A DNA stretch of 64,000 nucleotides from Variovorax sp. RA8 (GTDB taxonomy: Bacteria; Pseudomonadota; Gammaproteobacteria; Burkholderiales; Burkholderiaceae_C): positions 2,046,001 to 2,110,000 of the forward strand of contig NZ_LR594662.1 in assembly GCF_901827175.1 (NCBI RefSeq), in the 5' to 3' direction. Positions 1-8,350 of the stretch are shown piece by piece (the first letter of the stretch is position 1; each line of letters opens with the position of its first letter). A program made the position numbers and the translations under genes. The notes under the pieces were generated by a model, which saw nothing but the letters and a program-made list of their open reading frames with translations, was not told where the DNA came from and did no database searches.

Positions 1-910
1 CGAAGAATCGCAGCATTTCATCGCTCGCATCCGGACCAAACGGAACAGCGAAGGAACCTGCACTGCTGCCGCCCGACCAAGCATGCGGCGCATTGTGCAA
101 GGTCCAATGTTCTCCGCACTCGACAGCGTCCGATCTCGAATAGACCCGCCGCGTCGCGCGGCGTCCGTCGGCGCTGCACTCGTCGCTGGACACGAACGCA
201 CATCCGACCCCCATGGAAGCATCGATGACGTGTTCGCTATTTACCAAGTGCACCGTATCGTCTCTATCGCCGTGGAAGACGATGGTCGGCATCCCGGTCT
301 CCGCCCCTTCCCCGGGGGTGCCCGCACCACGCATCGCCGCGAGGGCCGTTTGTAGATCCGAGCCGGCGCGCGCCGCCAGGCCTGAGTGCACGCCGACTGC
401 GGCATACACCTCGGGGTAGAGTTCCCCGAGCAAGGCGGCCATGGCCCCGCCCGCCGACAAGCCGGCGACGAAGATGCGAAGGGGATCGACCTGTTGATCA
501 CCTGCAATACGCTGGGTTAAGTCGGCGATGCGCGCCGGCTCGCCCTGGCCGCGGACCTGATGCCCCTTGTCGAACCAGTTCCAGCATCGGTGTGCACTAG
601 CCTGCGTCGACTGTGCCGGATACAGCACGATGAACCCGCGCCGCTCGGCGACGAGGTTCATCCGGGTCCCGGCCGCGAAGTCGTCCGGCTCCTGCCCGGC
701 GCCGTGAAGCATCACGACCATGGGCGCTTTTCGCAGCGGCGCACTCGCGGGCACGTACAAGCTGTAGCCGTCATGCCTCTGCATCCGCTCGGCCACCGGT
801 TCGACCTCGCTGCCACCCTCGGCCGGCCGCACAAAGAATGCAGCGTGCATGTCAGATGCGATCTGGAACCACGACAAGTACGGATTGGCGGAAAGCATGG
901 CAGTTTGCAT
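1..910 (-). CDS. PHB-depolymerase-family esterase, C-terminal end outside window
   Basis: An alpha/beta hydrolase of the extracellular PHB depolymerase/LpqC esterase family, expected to cleave polyhydroxyalkanoate or other ester bonds. The open frame runs off the left edge, so about 303 residues are visible. The catalytic triad can be read: the nucleophile Ser152 in GLSAGG, an Asp in HGDRDDTV near residue 217, and His276 in PHAWSGG. MLHGAGQ (oxyanion region) and HRCWNWF are also typical of the family. A TGA lies in frame shortly upstream. ATG at 910 is used; ATG at 898 is equally possible. No clear signal peptide follows either start, so secretion is uncertain. Confidence 0.85.
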   Translation of the reverse strand, partial: MQTAMLSANPYLSWFQIASDMHAAFFVRPAEGGSEVEPVAERMQRHDGYSLYVPASAPLRKAPMVVMLHGAGQEPDDFAAGTRMNLVAERRGFIVLYPAQSTQASAHRCWNWFDKGHQVRGQGEPARIADLTQRIAGDQQVDPLRIFVAGLSAGGAMAALLGELYPEVYAAVGVHSGLAARAGSDLQTALAAMRGAGTPGEGAETGMPTIVFHGDRDDTVHLVNSEHVIDASMGVGCAFVSSDECSADGRRATRRVYSRSDAVECGEHWTLHNAPHAWSGGSSAGSFAVPFGPDASDEMLRFF

Positions 911-1095
911 GTAGCAACTGTCTTTGCCGCCGGCCAAAGCGCGGTAGTCCCCTGACGCACCTCAGGGTAGGTATAGAGGCTGAGGGGCGCTGGTCGGGAT
1001 AAGGCTCTTCCGTTCCAGGCGATGCTAAACGACGCCCCCAATCTGCTGCCTGGCGCCCCCCCGACCCACAGGCGCGGTCCGCTCCCAATCACCCC

Positions 1096-1335
1096 TCACC
1101 GCCGCGGCCAATCATCAGCCCGCTTCCGCTCCACCCGCGCAGCACCCCAGACCACGTGCAGCTTCCTGCCCTCCCGCGCCAAGCTATCCGCCACCGTCTC
1201 GATCACGACCCGCCGCCGCATGCTGCTGCCCGGCACGTCCAGCTCCCAAAGTTCCAGGGAGCCGTCCGGCCTTTCCTCCACGAGCATGGAGAAGCGGCCA
1301 TAGCCATCGCGGTATTTGAGGGTGCGGCAGTACAT
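1096..1335 (-). CDS. small hypothetical protein
   Basis: A 79-residue protein I do not recognise. Third codon positions are overwhelmingly G or C, as in the real genes around it, which supports coding. It starts MYCRTLKYRDGYGRF, contains a run of acidic and hydrophobic residues that could form a beta-sheet, and ends in a basic tail. There is no signal peptide, membrane segment or cysteine motif. It lies upstream of the esterase gene on the same strand, with 185 bases between them, so co-transcription is possible but unproven. Confidence 0.5.
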   Translation of the reverse strand: MYCRTLKYRDGYGRFSMLVEERPDGSLELWELDVPGSSMRRRVVIETVADSLAREGRKLHVVWGAARVERKRADDWPRR

Positions 1336-1452
1336 CGGGATTCGTGGAAGGGGGAGCGCCAGTGCGTAACGGCAGAACCGCGAAAGTTCCCTGCGCCTCT
1401 TGGCCCCGCCGGCGCCTTCGAGGGCGAGCCGCTAGCCACCCCGCCGCCCGGT

Positions 1453-2085
1453 CTACAAACGCGTGTACTCCAGCGCCCAGAAGTACTCCCATTCCCGGTA
1501 CCCGACGCCCGCCGCGTGGGGAGCGACGATGGCCATCAAAGCATCCCGGTCCGGAAAATTCTTCAGCACGCGATGGGTCGACCCATCGGCCAAGGCCCGC
1601 AGCTGGTAGGTGTTGCCTTCGGCATCGCTCTCCGCAATCGGCGTGCTGCTGCCCGGCACGAAGCGGTTGTCAAGAAAGACTACCTTCGCGCCCGGCTCGA
1701 TCGCCGCATGGAAGCCGCGCAAGAACTCATCGATCCGCGAGCGCGGGATGTGCGACCACCAGAAGCCGGCAAAACCGGCATCGCACCTGACCGTCGATGA
1801 CGGCAGGCGGTAGGCATCTCCCTCGACAAGCTGCACCTTCTCTGCCGGTACGCGGGTCTCGGCGATGCGCAGCGTCTCGGGTGCCGCGTCGACTGCCACC
1901 ACGCGCTGCGCGGCCTGCGCATAGAACTGGGTCCAGTACCCGGTGCCGCAGGCGACCTCCAAGACCGAGCGGCCTGCAAACACGGCCGGAAGCCAGCTCT
2001 CGATCTGCCGCAGATCGGCTTGCCGCTCAGGCTTCAGGTAGATCCTGTCGTATTCGTTCGCACGGGCTGCGTAGTACTCCTGCAT
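1453..2085 (-). CDS. SAM-dependent class I methyltransferase
   Basis: A 210-residue soluble methyltransferase. Motif I, VLEVACGTG, is at residues 41-49 and starts the Rossmann-like SAM site. The acidic residue that usually binds the ribose is in VVAVDAAPE near residue 66, and a motif II-like EGDAYRLP follows. The length is close to the minimal class I fold, with little added substrate-binding sequence, so the substrate cannot be read from the protein. It begins 3 bases after the stop of the upstream acetyltransferase gene, so the two probably form one transcript. Confidence 0.85.
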   Translation of the reverse strand: MQEYYAARANEYDRIYLKPERQADLRQIESWLPAVFAGRSVLEVACGTGYWTQFYAQAAQRVVAVDAAPETLRIAETRVPAEKVQLVEGDAYRLPSSTVRCDAGFAGFWWSHIPRSRIDEFLRGFHAAIEPGAKVVFLDNRFVPGSSTPIAESDAEGNTYQLRALADGSTHRVLKNFPDRDALMAIVAPHAAGVGYREWEYFWALEYTRL

Positions 2086-2088
2086 GGA

Positions 2089-2571
2089 TCAACCTCGATT
2101 CGCGGGGCAGGGGACTGGGATGTCGAAATGCAGCACGTCTTCGCGCACCCCGAGCTTCGAATACAACGCGATCGCCGGCGCGTCAGGCGGATCTGCCTGG
2201 ACGAAGATGACATAAGCCCCGCGTTCGGCGCCGGCGCGCTGAAGTTCCCGGATCAATTCGGTGGCAACCCCTCTTCGCCGGTGCGCCGCAGCAACGGCAA
2301 GGTCGTAGATATAGATCTCGCTGCGCTCCTGCTCGAACTTCCTCAATTCGTACGCTGCGAGGCCCCCAATGACCTGCGACCCTTCCACGGCCGCCAATGC
2401 AATGAAGGTCTCGCTGGCGAGCAGCTGCCGAAGGTACTCTGGCCGAGGGCGCTTTGCCCCGTAGGTGTCCGCATCGTCGAAAGCCTCGCCGAAGACGCAG
2501 AGGAGGGCGTTCATGAGCTCCCCCGAATCCTCGGAGAGGCGCTGGATGGTGTAGCCGCTTGTGGTGGTCAT
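2089..2571 (-). CDS. GNAT acetyltransferase of the aminoglycoside AAC(3)-I type
   Basis: A 160-residue GNAT acetyltransferase. It resembles AAC(3)-I aminoglycoside 3-N-acetyltransferases along its whole length. Shared stretches include TFIALAA (residues 55-61), KFEQERSEIYIYDLAV (78-93), the acetyl-CoA loop HRRRGVAT (97-104), AYVIFVQAD (119-127) and the C-terminal REDVLHFDI (143-151). The family transfers acetyl from acetyl-CoA to the 3-amino group of gentamicin-type aminoglycosides. Whether this chromosomal homologue acts on drugs or on another amine is not decidable here. No integron attC site, integrase or IS flanks it, and base use matches its neighbours. It is followed closely by the methyltransferase gene and is divergent from the monooxygenase gene. 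Confidence 0.8.
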   Translation of the reverse strand: MTTTSGYTIQRLSEDSGELMNALLCVFGEAFDDADTYGAKRPRPEYLRQLLASETFIALAAVEGSQVIGGLAAYELRKFEQERSEIYIYDLAVAAAHRRRGVATELIRELQRAGAERGAYVIFVQADPPDAPAIALYSKLGVREDVLHFDIPVPCPANRG

Positions 2572-2713
2572 GGCCGTGATTGTCGGTACTCATCAGGTGC
2601 AGAACCGGGCGCTCGTGCCGCACGTGTCGCCGTCCTTGGGCAGTTTTCGCAGCAATCGGGAATACCGCCGCCGGCGCGCGCCGTACGCTTGCCGATATCG
2701 AACAGGAGAGCGC

Positions 2714-3760
2714 ATGCTGAAAGTCAATCCGGTGGCCACCGTCGACGAAGCGCCAGGCTTTCGTCGCATGTTCCGCCCGGGCCGCCTCACCCTCGGCGTC
2801 TTCTTCCCCATCGAAGCCTTTACGGGCGATGAGCCGTCGATGCGCGACCAGGAGCGACTTGCGCAGCGCGCCCAGGCGCTCGGCTACGCCGCCCTGTGGG
2901 TGCGCGACGTGCCGCTGCGCGATCCGAGCTTCGGCGACCTCGGCCAGATCCACGATCCCTGGGTGTACCTCGGCTGGATCGCGGCACACACGCGAACGAT
3001 TGCGCTGGCCACCGGCTCCATCGTGCTGCCGCTGCGGCACCCGCTGCATGTGGCCAAGGCCGCTGCCTCGGTCGACCAGCTGTCGGGCGGCCGGCTGGTG
3101 CTGGGGGTGGCGTCGGGCGACCGGCCGGTGGAGTTCCCGGCCTTCGGCGTCGACATTGAACGGCGCGCCGTCCTGTTCCGCGAATACTTCGAGGTGATCC
3201 GCAGCGTGCTGGAGCGCGAGTACCCGACGTTCACGTCGACGGCCGGCGTGCTCACCGCCAACGCCGACCTCGTGCCCAAGCCGTTCGGGCGCCTGCCGAT
3301 GCTCGTCACCGGAAGCAGCGGGCAGCCGCTGCCGTGGATCGCCGGGCACGCCGACGGCTGGATCACCTATCCCCGCGGCATCGACCGCCAAGCCGAAACA
3401 GTGGAGCGCTGGCGCGGCGAGGTCAATGCCGCCAGGCCGGGCGCCTTCAAGCCGTTCGTGCAATCGCTCTACGTCGACCTCGCCGACGATCCGCACCTGC
3501 CGCCGACGCCCATCCACCTCGGCTTCAGGGCGGGGCAGCACTTCCTGCTGCGCTTTCTCGACTCGCTGCGCGTCGTCGGCGTCAACCACGTCATCCTCAA
3601 CTTCAAGTACGGCGCGCGGCCGGCGTCCGAGGTGCTCGAGGAGATCGGCACCGAGGTGTTGCCGCCCCTGGCCTACGCGCAGGGCGACAAGCCTGTCGGC
3701 GGCGAGCTGGAACCGAGCGATGCGGAGGTCGACGACGACACGCTCGCGCGGCAGCATTGA
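2714..3760 (+). CDS. LLM-class (luciferase-like) flavin-dependent oxidoreductase
   Basis: A 348-residue TIM-barrel flavoprotein of the bacterial luciferase/F420 class. Family features are GVFFPIE at strand 1, a tryptophan-rich ALWVRDVPL stretch, RTIALATGSIVLPLRHPLHVAK near residues 95-115, and SGGRLVLGVASGDRP in the cofactor-binding region. It probably uses FMNH2 or reduced F420, FMN being likelier in a betaproteobacterium, to oxidise a small organic substrate. I chose ATG 2714 because AGGAG stands just upstream; the frame stays open further 5' but lacks family similarity there. It is divergent from the acetyltransferase gene across 142 bases. Confidence 0.8.
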   Translation: MLKVNPVATVDEAPGFRRMFRPGRLTLGVFFPIEAFTGDEPSMRDQERLAQRAQALGYAALWVRDVPLRDPSFGDLGQIHDPWVYLGWIAAHTRTIALATGSIVLPLRHPLHVAKAAASVDQLSGGRLVLGVASGDRPVEFPAFGVDIERRAVLFREYFEVIRSVLEREYPTFTSTAGVLTANADLVPKPFGRLPMLVTGSSGQPLPWIAGHADGWITYPRGIDRQAETVERWRGEVNAARPGAFKPFVQSLYVDLADDPHLPPTPIHLGFRAGQHFLLRFLDSLRVVGVNHVILNFKYGARPASEVLEEIGTEVLPPLAYAQGDKPVGGELEPSDAEVDDDTLARQH

Positions 3761-3916
3761 GGCCGGCGCTCCACAGGAGACCACCGCGCCGCGCCGCGCA
3801 ACACCGACGGAGCGACGTGGCGGGCAGGCCGGCAGAAGCCAAACGCCGCGGCCGTGACGTCATTCGAACCGGCCGGCGCGGCTCATGAAAGCTCGGCGTT
3901 TCGAATCGGCACGCAA

Positions 3917-4210
3917 CTACGGAAGCTTGGCGAGGATCTCGTCCATCTCGCTGCTCGTAAACGCGCGAAGCGATTGGAATCGGATGTTGCCCTGCATGGC
4001 GATTGCGAGCGTGAACGCCGATAGCGCCTTCTCGTCTTCGCCCTCGACGATGGAGACAAGGTCGTACTCGCCCTGGGTCCACACAAGTTCGCGCATAGTG
4101 ACCCCGAACTTCTTCGCCGCTTCTTTCGCGGCCGCTGCGCGCTTGGTCGTGTCCTTGATCGATTGCAGGCCCTTGTCGGTAAAGCTCATCAGGCCAACGT
4201 AGGTGATCAT
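3917..4210 (-). CDS. GYD domain protein
   Basis: A 97-residue protein that begins MITYVGLMSFTDKG and contains WTQGEYDLVSIVEG, the signature region of the GYD family (a small ferredoxin-like alpha/beta fold). Members are found widely in bacteria and have no agreed function. ATG 4210 is preceded by a strong GAGGAG ribosome site, which fixes the start although the frame extends upstream. It stands alone between the monooxygenase gene and the GntR gene. The 156 bases 3' of it show nothing I can name. Confidence 0.8.
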   Translation of the reverse strand: MITYVGLMSFTDKGLQSIKDTTKRAAAAKEAAKKFGVTMRELVWTQGEYDLVSIVEGEDEKALSAFTLAIAMQGNIRFQSLRAFTSSEMDEILAKLP

Positions 4211-4467
4211 GTCATCTCCTCGGTTCGACATAGACGGCCGATGCCATCTGCCTCGAACCGCCGCAGCCGTCAAACGCCGGTTCGAGCGCACTGGCAGTGA
4301 AACGGTCTGCAAGTCGTCGGCGAGGCGGAAACCGCAATGGACGCGGACCTCGCGCGGGGGCGGCAAAAGGACTTCACTGGGAGAGCGGTTGGGATGCTAC
4401 GCGCTTCATCGGCAATGGCAAGGTCCGGTGCAGCAGTTCCTGGTGGCCATGCCTTGCCTGCTTGAAC

Positions 4468-5286
4468 TCACCTGGACAAGAGATCGTCATCCACTGGCGC
4501 ATCCAGCACGATCTGCCCTGCCGTCAGCGTGTTCACGGTCGCCCCGGCGATCTCCATCATGACGCTCGCACGGTCCGCGGCCATGTAGGCGGTCAGGTGC
4601 AGGACCGGGCGCTCGTGCATGTCGTGCATCAGCCGCACCAGCTTCAATAGCGGCGCACCCACCTCGGTCTGGATCAGTGCGGCTCGCTGCGGATCGCTCA
4701 CCGTCGCGCTGAACTCCTGCACCACGCGGCCGAACTTGACGCCCTGCATCATCAGGATCTCGTAGAGCGCCTTCTTCTTGAGTGCAGCCGCCGTCACGCG
4801 CCGCCCGACGGCGGCGGGCACCCACGCGTCCGTCAGCATTGCCGGCTGGCCGTTGCGGTTGGATCGAATGCGCAGCGCGTGCACGGCCTTCTCGCCCGGC
4901 GGAATCTGCAGCAGCCTCGCCACATCGGCCGGCGGGGCGGCCTGCTCGACTTCGAGGACGCGGACGATCGTCTCGATCGCCGTCATGCGCAGGCTGTCGA
5001 TCACGCTGAGGCTGGGCACGGGCCGCATCTGTCCGGGCTCGCCCCGCACGAAGGTGCCGCGGCCGTGCCGGCGCTCGACCAGGCCCTGGATCGCCAGGTC
5101 GCCCAGGGCGCGCCGCACGGTGATGCGCGAGACGCCGAATCGCTCGCAGAGCGCTTCCTCGTTCGGCAACGCGCCGCCGGGGAACAGGCCCCGCGAAATC
5201 TCGTCGCGCAGCACCAGATAGATCTGCCGGTGCAAGGCGGTGCCGCGTGCCCCGTTCATCGGCGTGGTTCCAGTCGACAAGTTCAT
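4468..5286 (-). CDS. GntR-family (HutC/UTRA type) transcriptional regulator
   Basis: A 272-residue repressor-type protein. Residues about 15-85 hold the GntR winged helix, with the recognition segment EEALCERFGVSRITVRRAL and the wing GLVERRHGRGTFV. Residues about 105-260 match the UTRA effector-binding domain of the HutC subfamily, which senses small carboxylates, sugars or amino-acid derivatives. It is divergent from the lyase/hydratase operon, and the 89-base gap contains a palindrome overlapping the likely -35 box. It is therefore very probably the local regulator of that operon and of itself. ATG 5286 is chosen; ATG 5259 is an alternative. Confidence 0.85.
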   Translation of the reverse strand: MNLSTGTTPMNGARGTALHRQIYLVLRDEISRGLFPGGALPNEEALCERFGVSRITVRRALGDLAIQGLVERRHGRGTFVRGEPGQMRPVPSLSVIDSLRMTAIETIVRVLEVEQAAPPADVARLLQIPPGEKAVHALRIRSNRNGQPAMLTDAWVPAAVGRRVTAAALKKKALYEILMMQGVKFGRVVQEFSATVSDPQRAALIQTEVGAPLLKLVRLMHDMHERPVLHLTAYMAADRASVMMEIAGATVNTLTAGQIVLDAPVDDDLLSR

Positions 5287-5294
5287 GGCCGGAG

Positions 5295-5331
5295 CATAAC
5301 TTGTTGACTTGTTGTTATGTTGTGATATTCT
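5295..5331 (+). promoter_or_regulatory. putative GntR operator over the promoter of the lyase operon
   Basis: CATAAC (5295-5300) and GTTATG (5314-5319) form a perfect 6-base inverted repeat spaced by 13. The repeat surrounds a -35-like TTGACT (5304-5309), and a -10-like TATTCT (5326-5331) follows at a 16-base spacing. The placement between the GntR gene and its divergent target fits repression by occlusion of RNA polymerase. This is read by eye and not tested. Confidence 0.5.
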
Positions 5332-5375
5332 TAGAACAACTGAGACAAGCAAGCTGCGCTGAAAGACCTCCGCCC

Positions 5376-6245
5376 ATGACACACACCTCCCTTCGCGAGC
5401 TGCTCGCCGCGCCCGACATGCTGATCGCGCCCGGTGCCTATGACGGCATCGGGGCGCGGCTGATCGAGCAGGCGGGCTTCAGCGCCGTGTACATGACCGG
5501 CGCCGGCACGGCGGCGGCGCGCGGCTATCCCGACTTCGGCCTGCTCGACATGGGCGAGATGGTGGCCAACGCGGCCACCATGGCGCGCGCCATCAGCGTG
5601 CCGCTGATCGCGGATGCCGACACCGGCTACGGCAATGAGCTGAACGTGACGCGAACGGTGCGCGAGTACGAGTCGCGCGGCGTCGCCGCGATCCACATCG
5701 AGGACCAGGTCTCGCCCAAGCGCTGCGGACACCTGGACGGCAAGGAAGTGGTCTCGCGCGCCGAGTTCGTCTCGAAGATCCGCGCCGCGGTCGATGCGCG
5801 CCGCACGAAGGAGTTCGTGATCATCGCGCGCACCGATGCGCGCGCCATGCTGAGCCTGGAAGAGGCCATCTGGCGCGGCAACGCGGCGCTCGACGCCGGG
5901 GCCGACCTGGTCTTCGTCGAGGCTACGCAGTCGCTGGAAGAAGTGGCGGCGGTGCCGAAGGCCGTGAAAGGGCCGTGCCTGCTCAACGTGGTCGCCGGCG
6001 GCCGCACGCCGATCTTCGACCTTCGCGAAGCCGAGGCCATGGGCTACAAGCTGGCGATCCTGCCGGGCCTGATGCTGGCGGCCGCGATCCAGGCCGGCGA
6101 TTCGGCGCTGGCCCAACTCAAGGCCACGCACAAGGCGCCCGAGGTCACGCAGAGCGTGGCGCAGACCTTCCGCCGCTTCGGCGCCGACGAGTGGGATGCA
6201 CTGCGCCAGCGCTTCAATGCCGGCGCCGCCATGGAAGACAAGTGA
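5376..6245 (+). CDS. isocitrate lyase/PEP mutase superfamily carboxylate lyase
   Basis: A 289-residue cytoplasmic TIM-barrel lyase. Family landmarks are GAYDGIGARLIEQAG (residues 20-34), the metal and oxyanion segment DADTGYG (80-86), the carboxylate-binding IEDQ (108-111) and the active-site loop KRCGH (115-119) that carries the catalytic cysteine. The family cleaves 2-hydroxy-di/tricarboxylates such as 2-methylisocitrate or 2,3-dimethylmalate to pyruvate or glyoxylate plus a second acid. First gene of the long operon, it overlaps the next start by one base (TGATG). Context with a LeuCD-like hydratase and a PrpF-like isomerase favours dimethylmalate lyase or methylisocitrate lyase. The exact substrate is inferred. 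Confidence 0.85.
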   Translation: MTHTSLRELLAAPDMLIAPGAYDGIGARLIEQAGFSAVYMTGAGTAAARGYPDFGLLDMGEMVANAATMARAISVPLIADADTGYGNELNVTRTVREYESRGVAAIHIEDQVSPKRCGHLDGKEVVSRAEFVSKIRAAVDARRTKEFVIIARTDARAMLSLEEAIWRGNAALDAGADLVFVEATQSLEEVAAVPKAVKGPCLLNVVAGGRTPIFDLREAEAMGYKLAILPGLMLAAAIQAGDSALAQLKATHKAPEVTQSVAQTFRRFGADEWDALRQRFNAGAAMEDK

Positions 6246-7648
6246 TGCTCGCCCGGACGCTCTTCGACAAGATCTGGGACGCCCACGTCGTCCGCGACCT
6301 GGGCGACGGCTGGGCGCTGCTGCACATCGATCGCCACCTGCTGCACGACCTCTCCGGACCACCCGCGCTCGCGGAGGTGACGGCGCGCGGGCTGCCCGTG
6401 CATGACCCGGAACTGGTCTTCGCCACGCCCGACCACGCGATGTCGAGCCAGCCCGGGCGCAACGGGCTGACCTACGCGCCCGGCGGCAAGCTGTGGACCG
6501 CGCTGCGCGATCGCACCCGCGCTGCCGGGGTGCGCCTGTTCGACCTGGGCGAGCCCGGGCAGGGCATCGTGCATGTGATGGGCCCGGAACTGGGCATCGT
6601 GCTGCCGGGCCTCACCGTGGTCTGCGGCGACAGCCACACCTGCACCAACGGCGCGCTGGGTGCGGTGGCCTTCGGCATCGGGTCGTCGGAGAGCACGCAT
6701 GCCCTGGCCACGCAGACGCTGCGCCAGCAGAAGCCCCGGCGCATGCGCATCCGCTGCGACGGCAGCTTGCGCGCAGGCGTGACCGCCAAGGACCTCGCGC
6801 TGCACATCATCGGCAAGCTCGGAGCTGCCGCCGGCGTCGGCCACGCGATCGAGTACGCGGGCAGCGCCATCGAGGCCATGGAGGTCGAGGCCCGGCTCAC
6901 GCTGTGCAACCTGACGGTGGAGCTCGGCGCACGCTGCGGCATGGTGGCGCCCGACCAGCGCACCTTCGACTATCTGCGCGGCCGTGCCTTCGCGCCGCAG
7001 GGCGTGGCCTTCGACGCAGCGGTGGCGCAATGGCGGCTGCTGGGCAGCGATGCCGATGCGGTGTTCGACCGTGACGAGTCCATCGACGTGTCCCTCATCC
7101 GCCCCACCATCACCTGGGGCACCAGCCCCGAGCACGCGATGGCCATCGACGGCCGCGTGCCCGACCCGCAGGCCGTCGCCGATGCCGCGCAGCGCGACAC
7201 GCTGGCCGCCGCGCTCGACTACATGGGCCTGAGGGCGGGGCAGCCCATCGCCGGCACTCCGGTCGACTGGGTGTTCATCGGGTCATGCGCCAATTCGCGC
7301 ATCTCCGACCTGCGCGCTGCGGCCGAGGTGGCGCGCGGCAGGCACGTGGCGCCGGGCGTCACGGCCTGGGTCGTGCCGGGCTCCGAGAACGTCAAGCGCG
7401 CCGCGGAGGCCGAAGGCCTGCGCGAGGTGTTCGAAGCCGCCGGCTTCGCCTGGCGCGAGCCCGGCTGCAGCATGTGCGTGGCGGCCAACGGCGAGCAGGT
7501 GCCGCCGCAGAGGCGATCGGTGTCGACTTCCAACCGCAACTTCGTCGGGCGGCAGGGGCCGGGTGCGCGCACCCACCTGGCGAGCCCTGCGATGGCGGCG
7601 GCGGCGGCTATCGCAGGCTGCATCACCGATGTGGGGAGCATGGCATGA
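6245..7648 (+). CDS. LeuC/DmdA-like hydro-lyase large subunit (aconitase family)
   Basis: A 467-residue large subunit of a two-subunit aconitase-family hydro-lyase. CGDSHTCTNGALG is at residues 127-139. The three [4Fe-4S] ligands are visible as Cys348 in GSCANSR and Cys408/Cys411 in CSMC. Length and motifs fit 3-isopropylmalate dehydratase LeuC, but there is no leuB or leuA here. The neighbours are a carboxylate lyase and an isomerase, so a catabolic hydratase such as dimethylmaleate hydratase or a citraconate/methylmalate hydratase is likelier than leucine synthesis. Translation is coupled to the lyase by the TGATG overlap. Confidence 0.85.
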   Translation: MLARTLFDKIWDAHVVRDLGDGWALLHIDRHLLHDLSGPPALAEVTARGLPVHDPELVFATPDHAMSSQPGRNGLTYAPGGKLWTALRDRTRAAGVRLFDLGEPGQGIVHVMGPELGIVLPGLTVVCGDSHTCTNGALGAVAFGIGSSESTHALATQTLRQQKPRRMRIRCDGSLRAGVTAKDLALHIIGKLGAAAGVGHAIEYAGSAIEAMEVEARLTLCNLTVELGARCGMVAPDQRTFDYLRGRAFAPQGVAFDAAVAQWRLLGSDADAVFDRDESIDVSLIRPTITWGTSPEHAMAIDGRVPDPQAVADAAQRDTLAAALDYMGLRAGQPIAGTPVDWVFIGSCANSRISDLRAAAEVARGRHVAPGVTAWVVPGSENVKRAAEAEGLREVFEAAGFAWREPGCSMCVAANGEQVPPQRRSVSTSNRNFVGRQGPGARTHLASPAMAAAAAIAGCITDVGSMA

Positions 7649-7706
7649 GCCGCACGGCCGCTCCGAAGGCTCATGGCACCGCAGCCCGCAGGGCGGAGGT
7701 TTTTCA

Positions 7707-8336
7707 ATGAGCATTCCGCCCTTTACCGTCGTGAGCGGCGCTGCGCCCTTCCTGCCGCGCGCCAACATCGACACCGATGTGATCATCCGCATCGAGCGCC
7801 TGACCTCGCTGCCCAGGGAGCAACTCGGCCCCTACGCGATGGAGGCACTGCGCTACCGCGCCGACGGCAGTGACGACCCGGACTTCATCCTCAACCGGCC
7901 TGTCTTCAGAGGCGCCCCGATCCTGCTTGCCGGCGACAACTTCGGCTGCGGCTCCTCGCGCGAGGGCGCAGTGTGGGCGCTGCAGGGCATCGGCGTGCGC
8001 TGCGTCATCGCGCCCAGCTTCGGCGACATCTTCTACAGCAACTGCTTCCAGAACGGCGTGTTGCCGATCCGCCTGCCGGCGCCCGAGGTCGAGGCACTGG
8101 CCGCGGCCTGCGCCGACGGAGCCCCACTCACGGTCGACCTCGAACGGCGCACCTTGACGGCGCCGTCGGGCGCGCAGACCCCGTTCACCATCGACCCGCT
8201 GCGCCGCGAAGCGCTGCTCCATGGCCTGGACGACGTCGGCCTGACGCTGCGCGACGATGCCCTCATCCGCGCCTGGCAGCAGGCCGACCGTGCACAGCGG
8301 CCCTGGGCCTGGCCGCCGGCCGCCGTGGCCTATTGA
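7707..8336 (+). CDS. LeuD/DmdB-like hydro-lyase small subunit
   Basis: A 209-residue swivelling small subunit that completes the active site of the preceding large subunit. It carries ANIDTDVIIR (19-28), the substrate loop GDNFGCGSSREGAVWAL (76-92) and IAPSFGDIFYSNCFQNGVLPI-type sequence in the second half, all standard for LeuD. CGGAGG lies 7 bases before ATG 7707. The 58-base gap after the large subunit and the shared strand support co-expression. Substrate choice in this family depends on a short loop that I cannot interpret from sequence alone. Confidence 0.85.
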   Translation: MSIPPFTVVSGAAPFLPRANIDTDVIIRIERLTSLPREQLGPYAMEALRYRADGSDDPDFILNRPVFRGAPILLAGDNFGCGSSREGAVWALQGIGVRCVIAPSFGDIFYSNCFQNGVLPIRLPAPEVEALAAACADGAPLTVDLERRTLTAPSGAQTPFTIDPLRREALLHGLDDVGLTLRDDALIRAWQQADRAQRPWAWPPAAVAY

Positions 8337-8350
8337 AGGAGACGACATCG

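Noticed and set aside
6245..8336. Biosynthetic leuCD for leucine
   Set aside because: The subunits look like LeuCD, but the setting (lyase, PrpF-like isomerase, GntR, Bug receptors, no leuA or leuB) points to catabolism. Not fully excluded.
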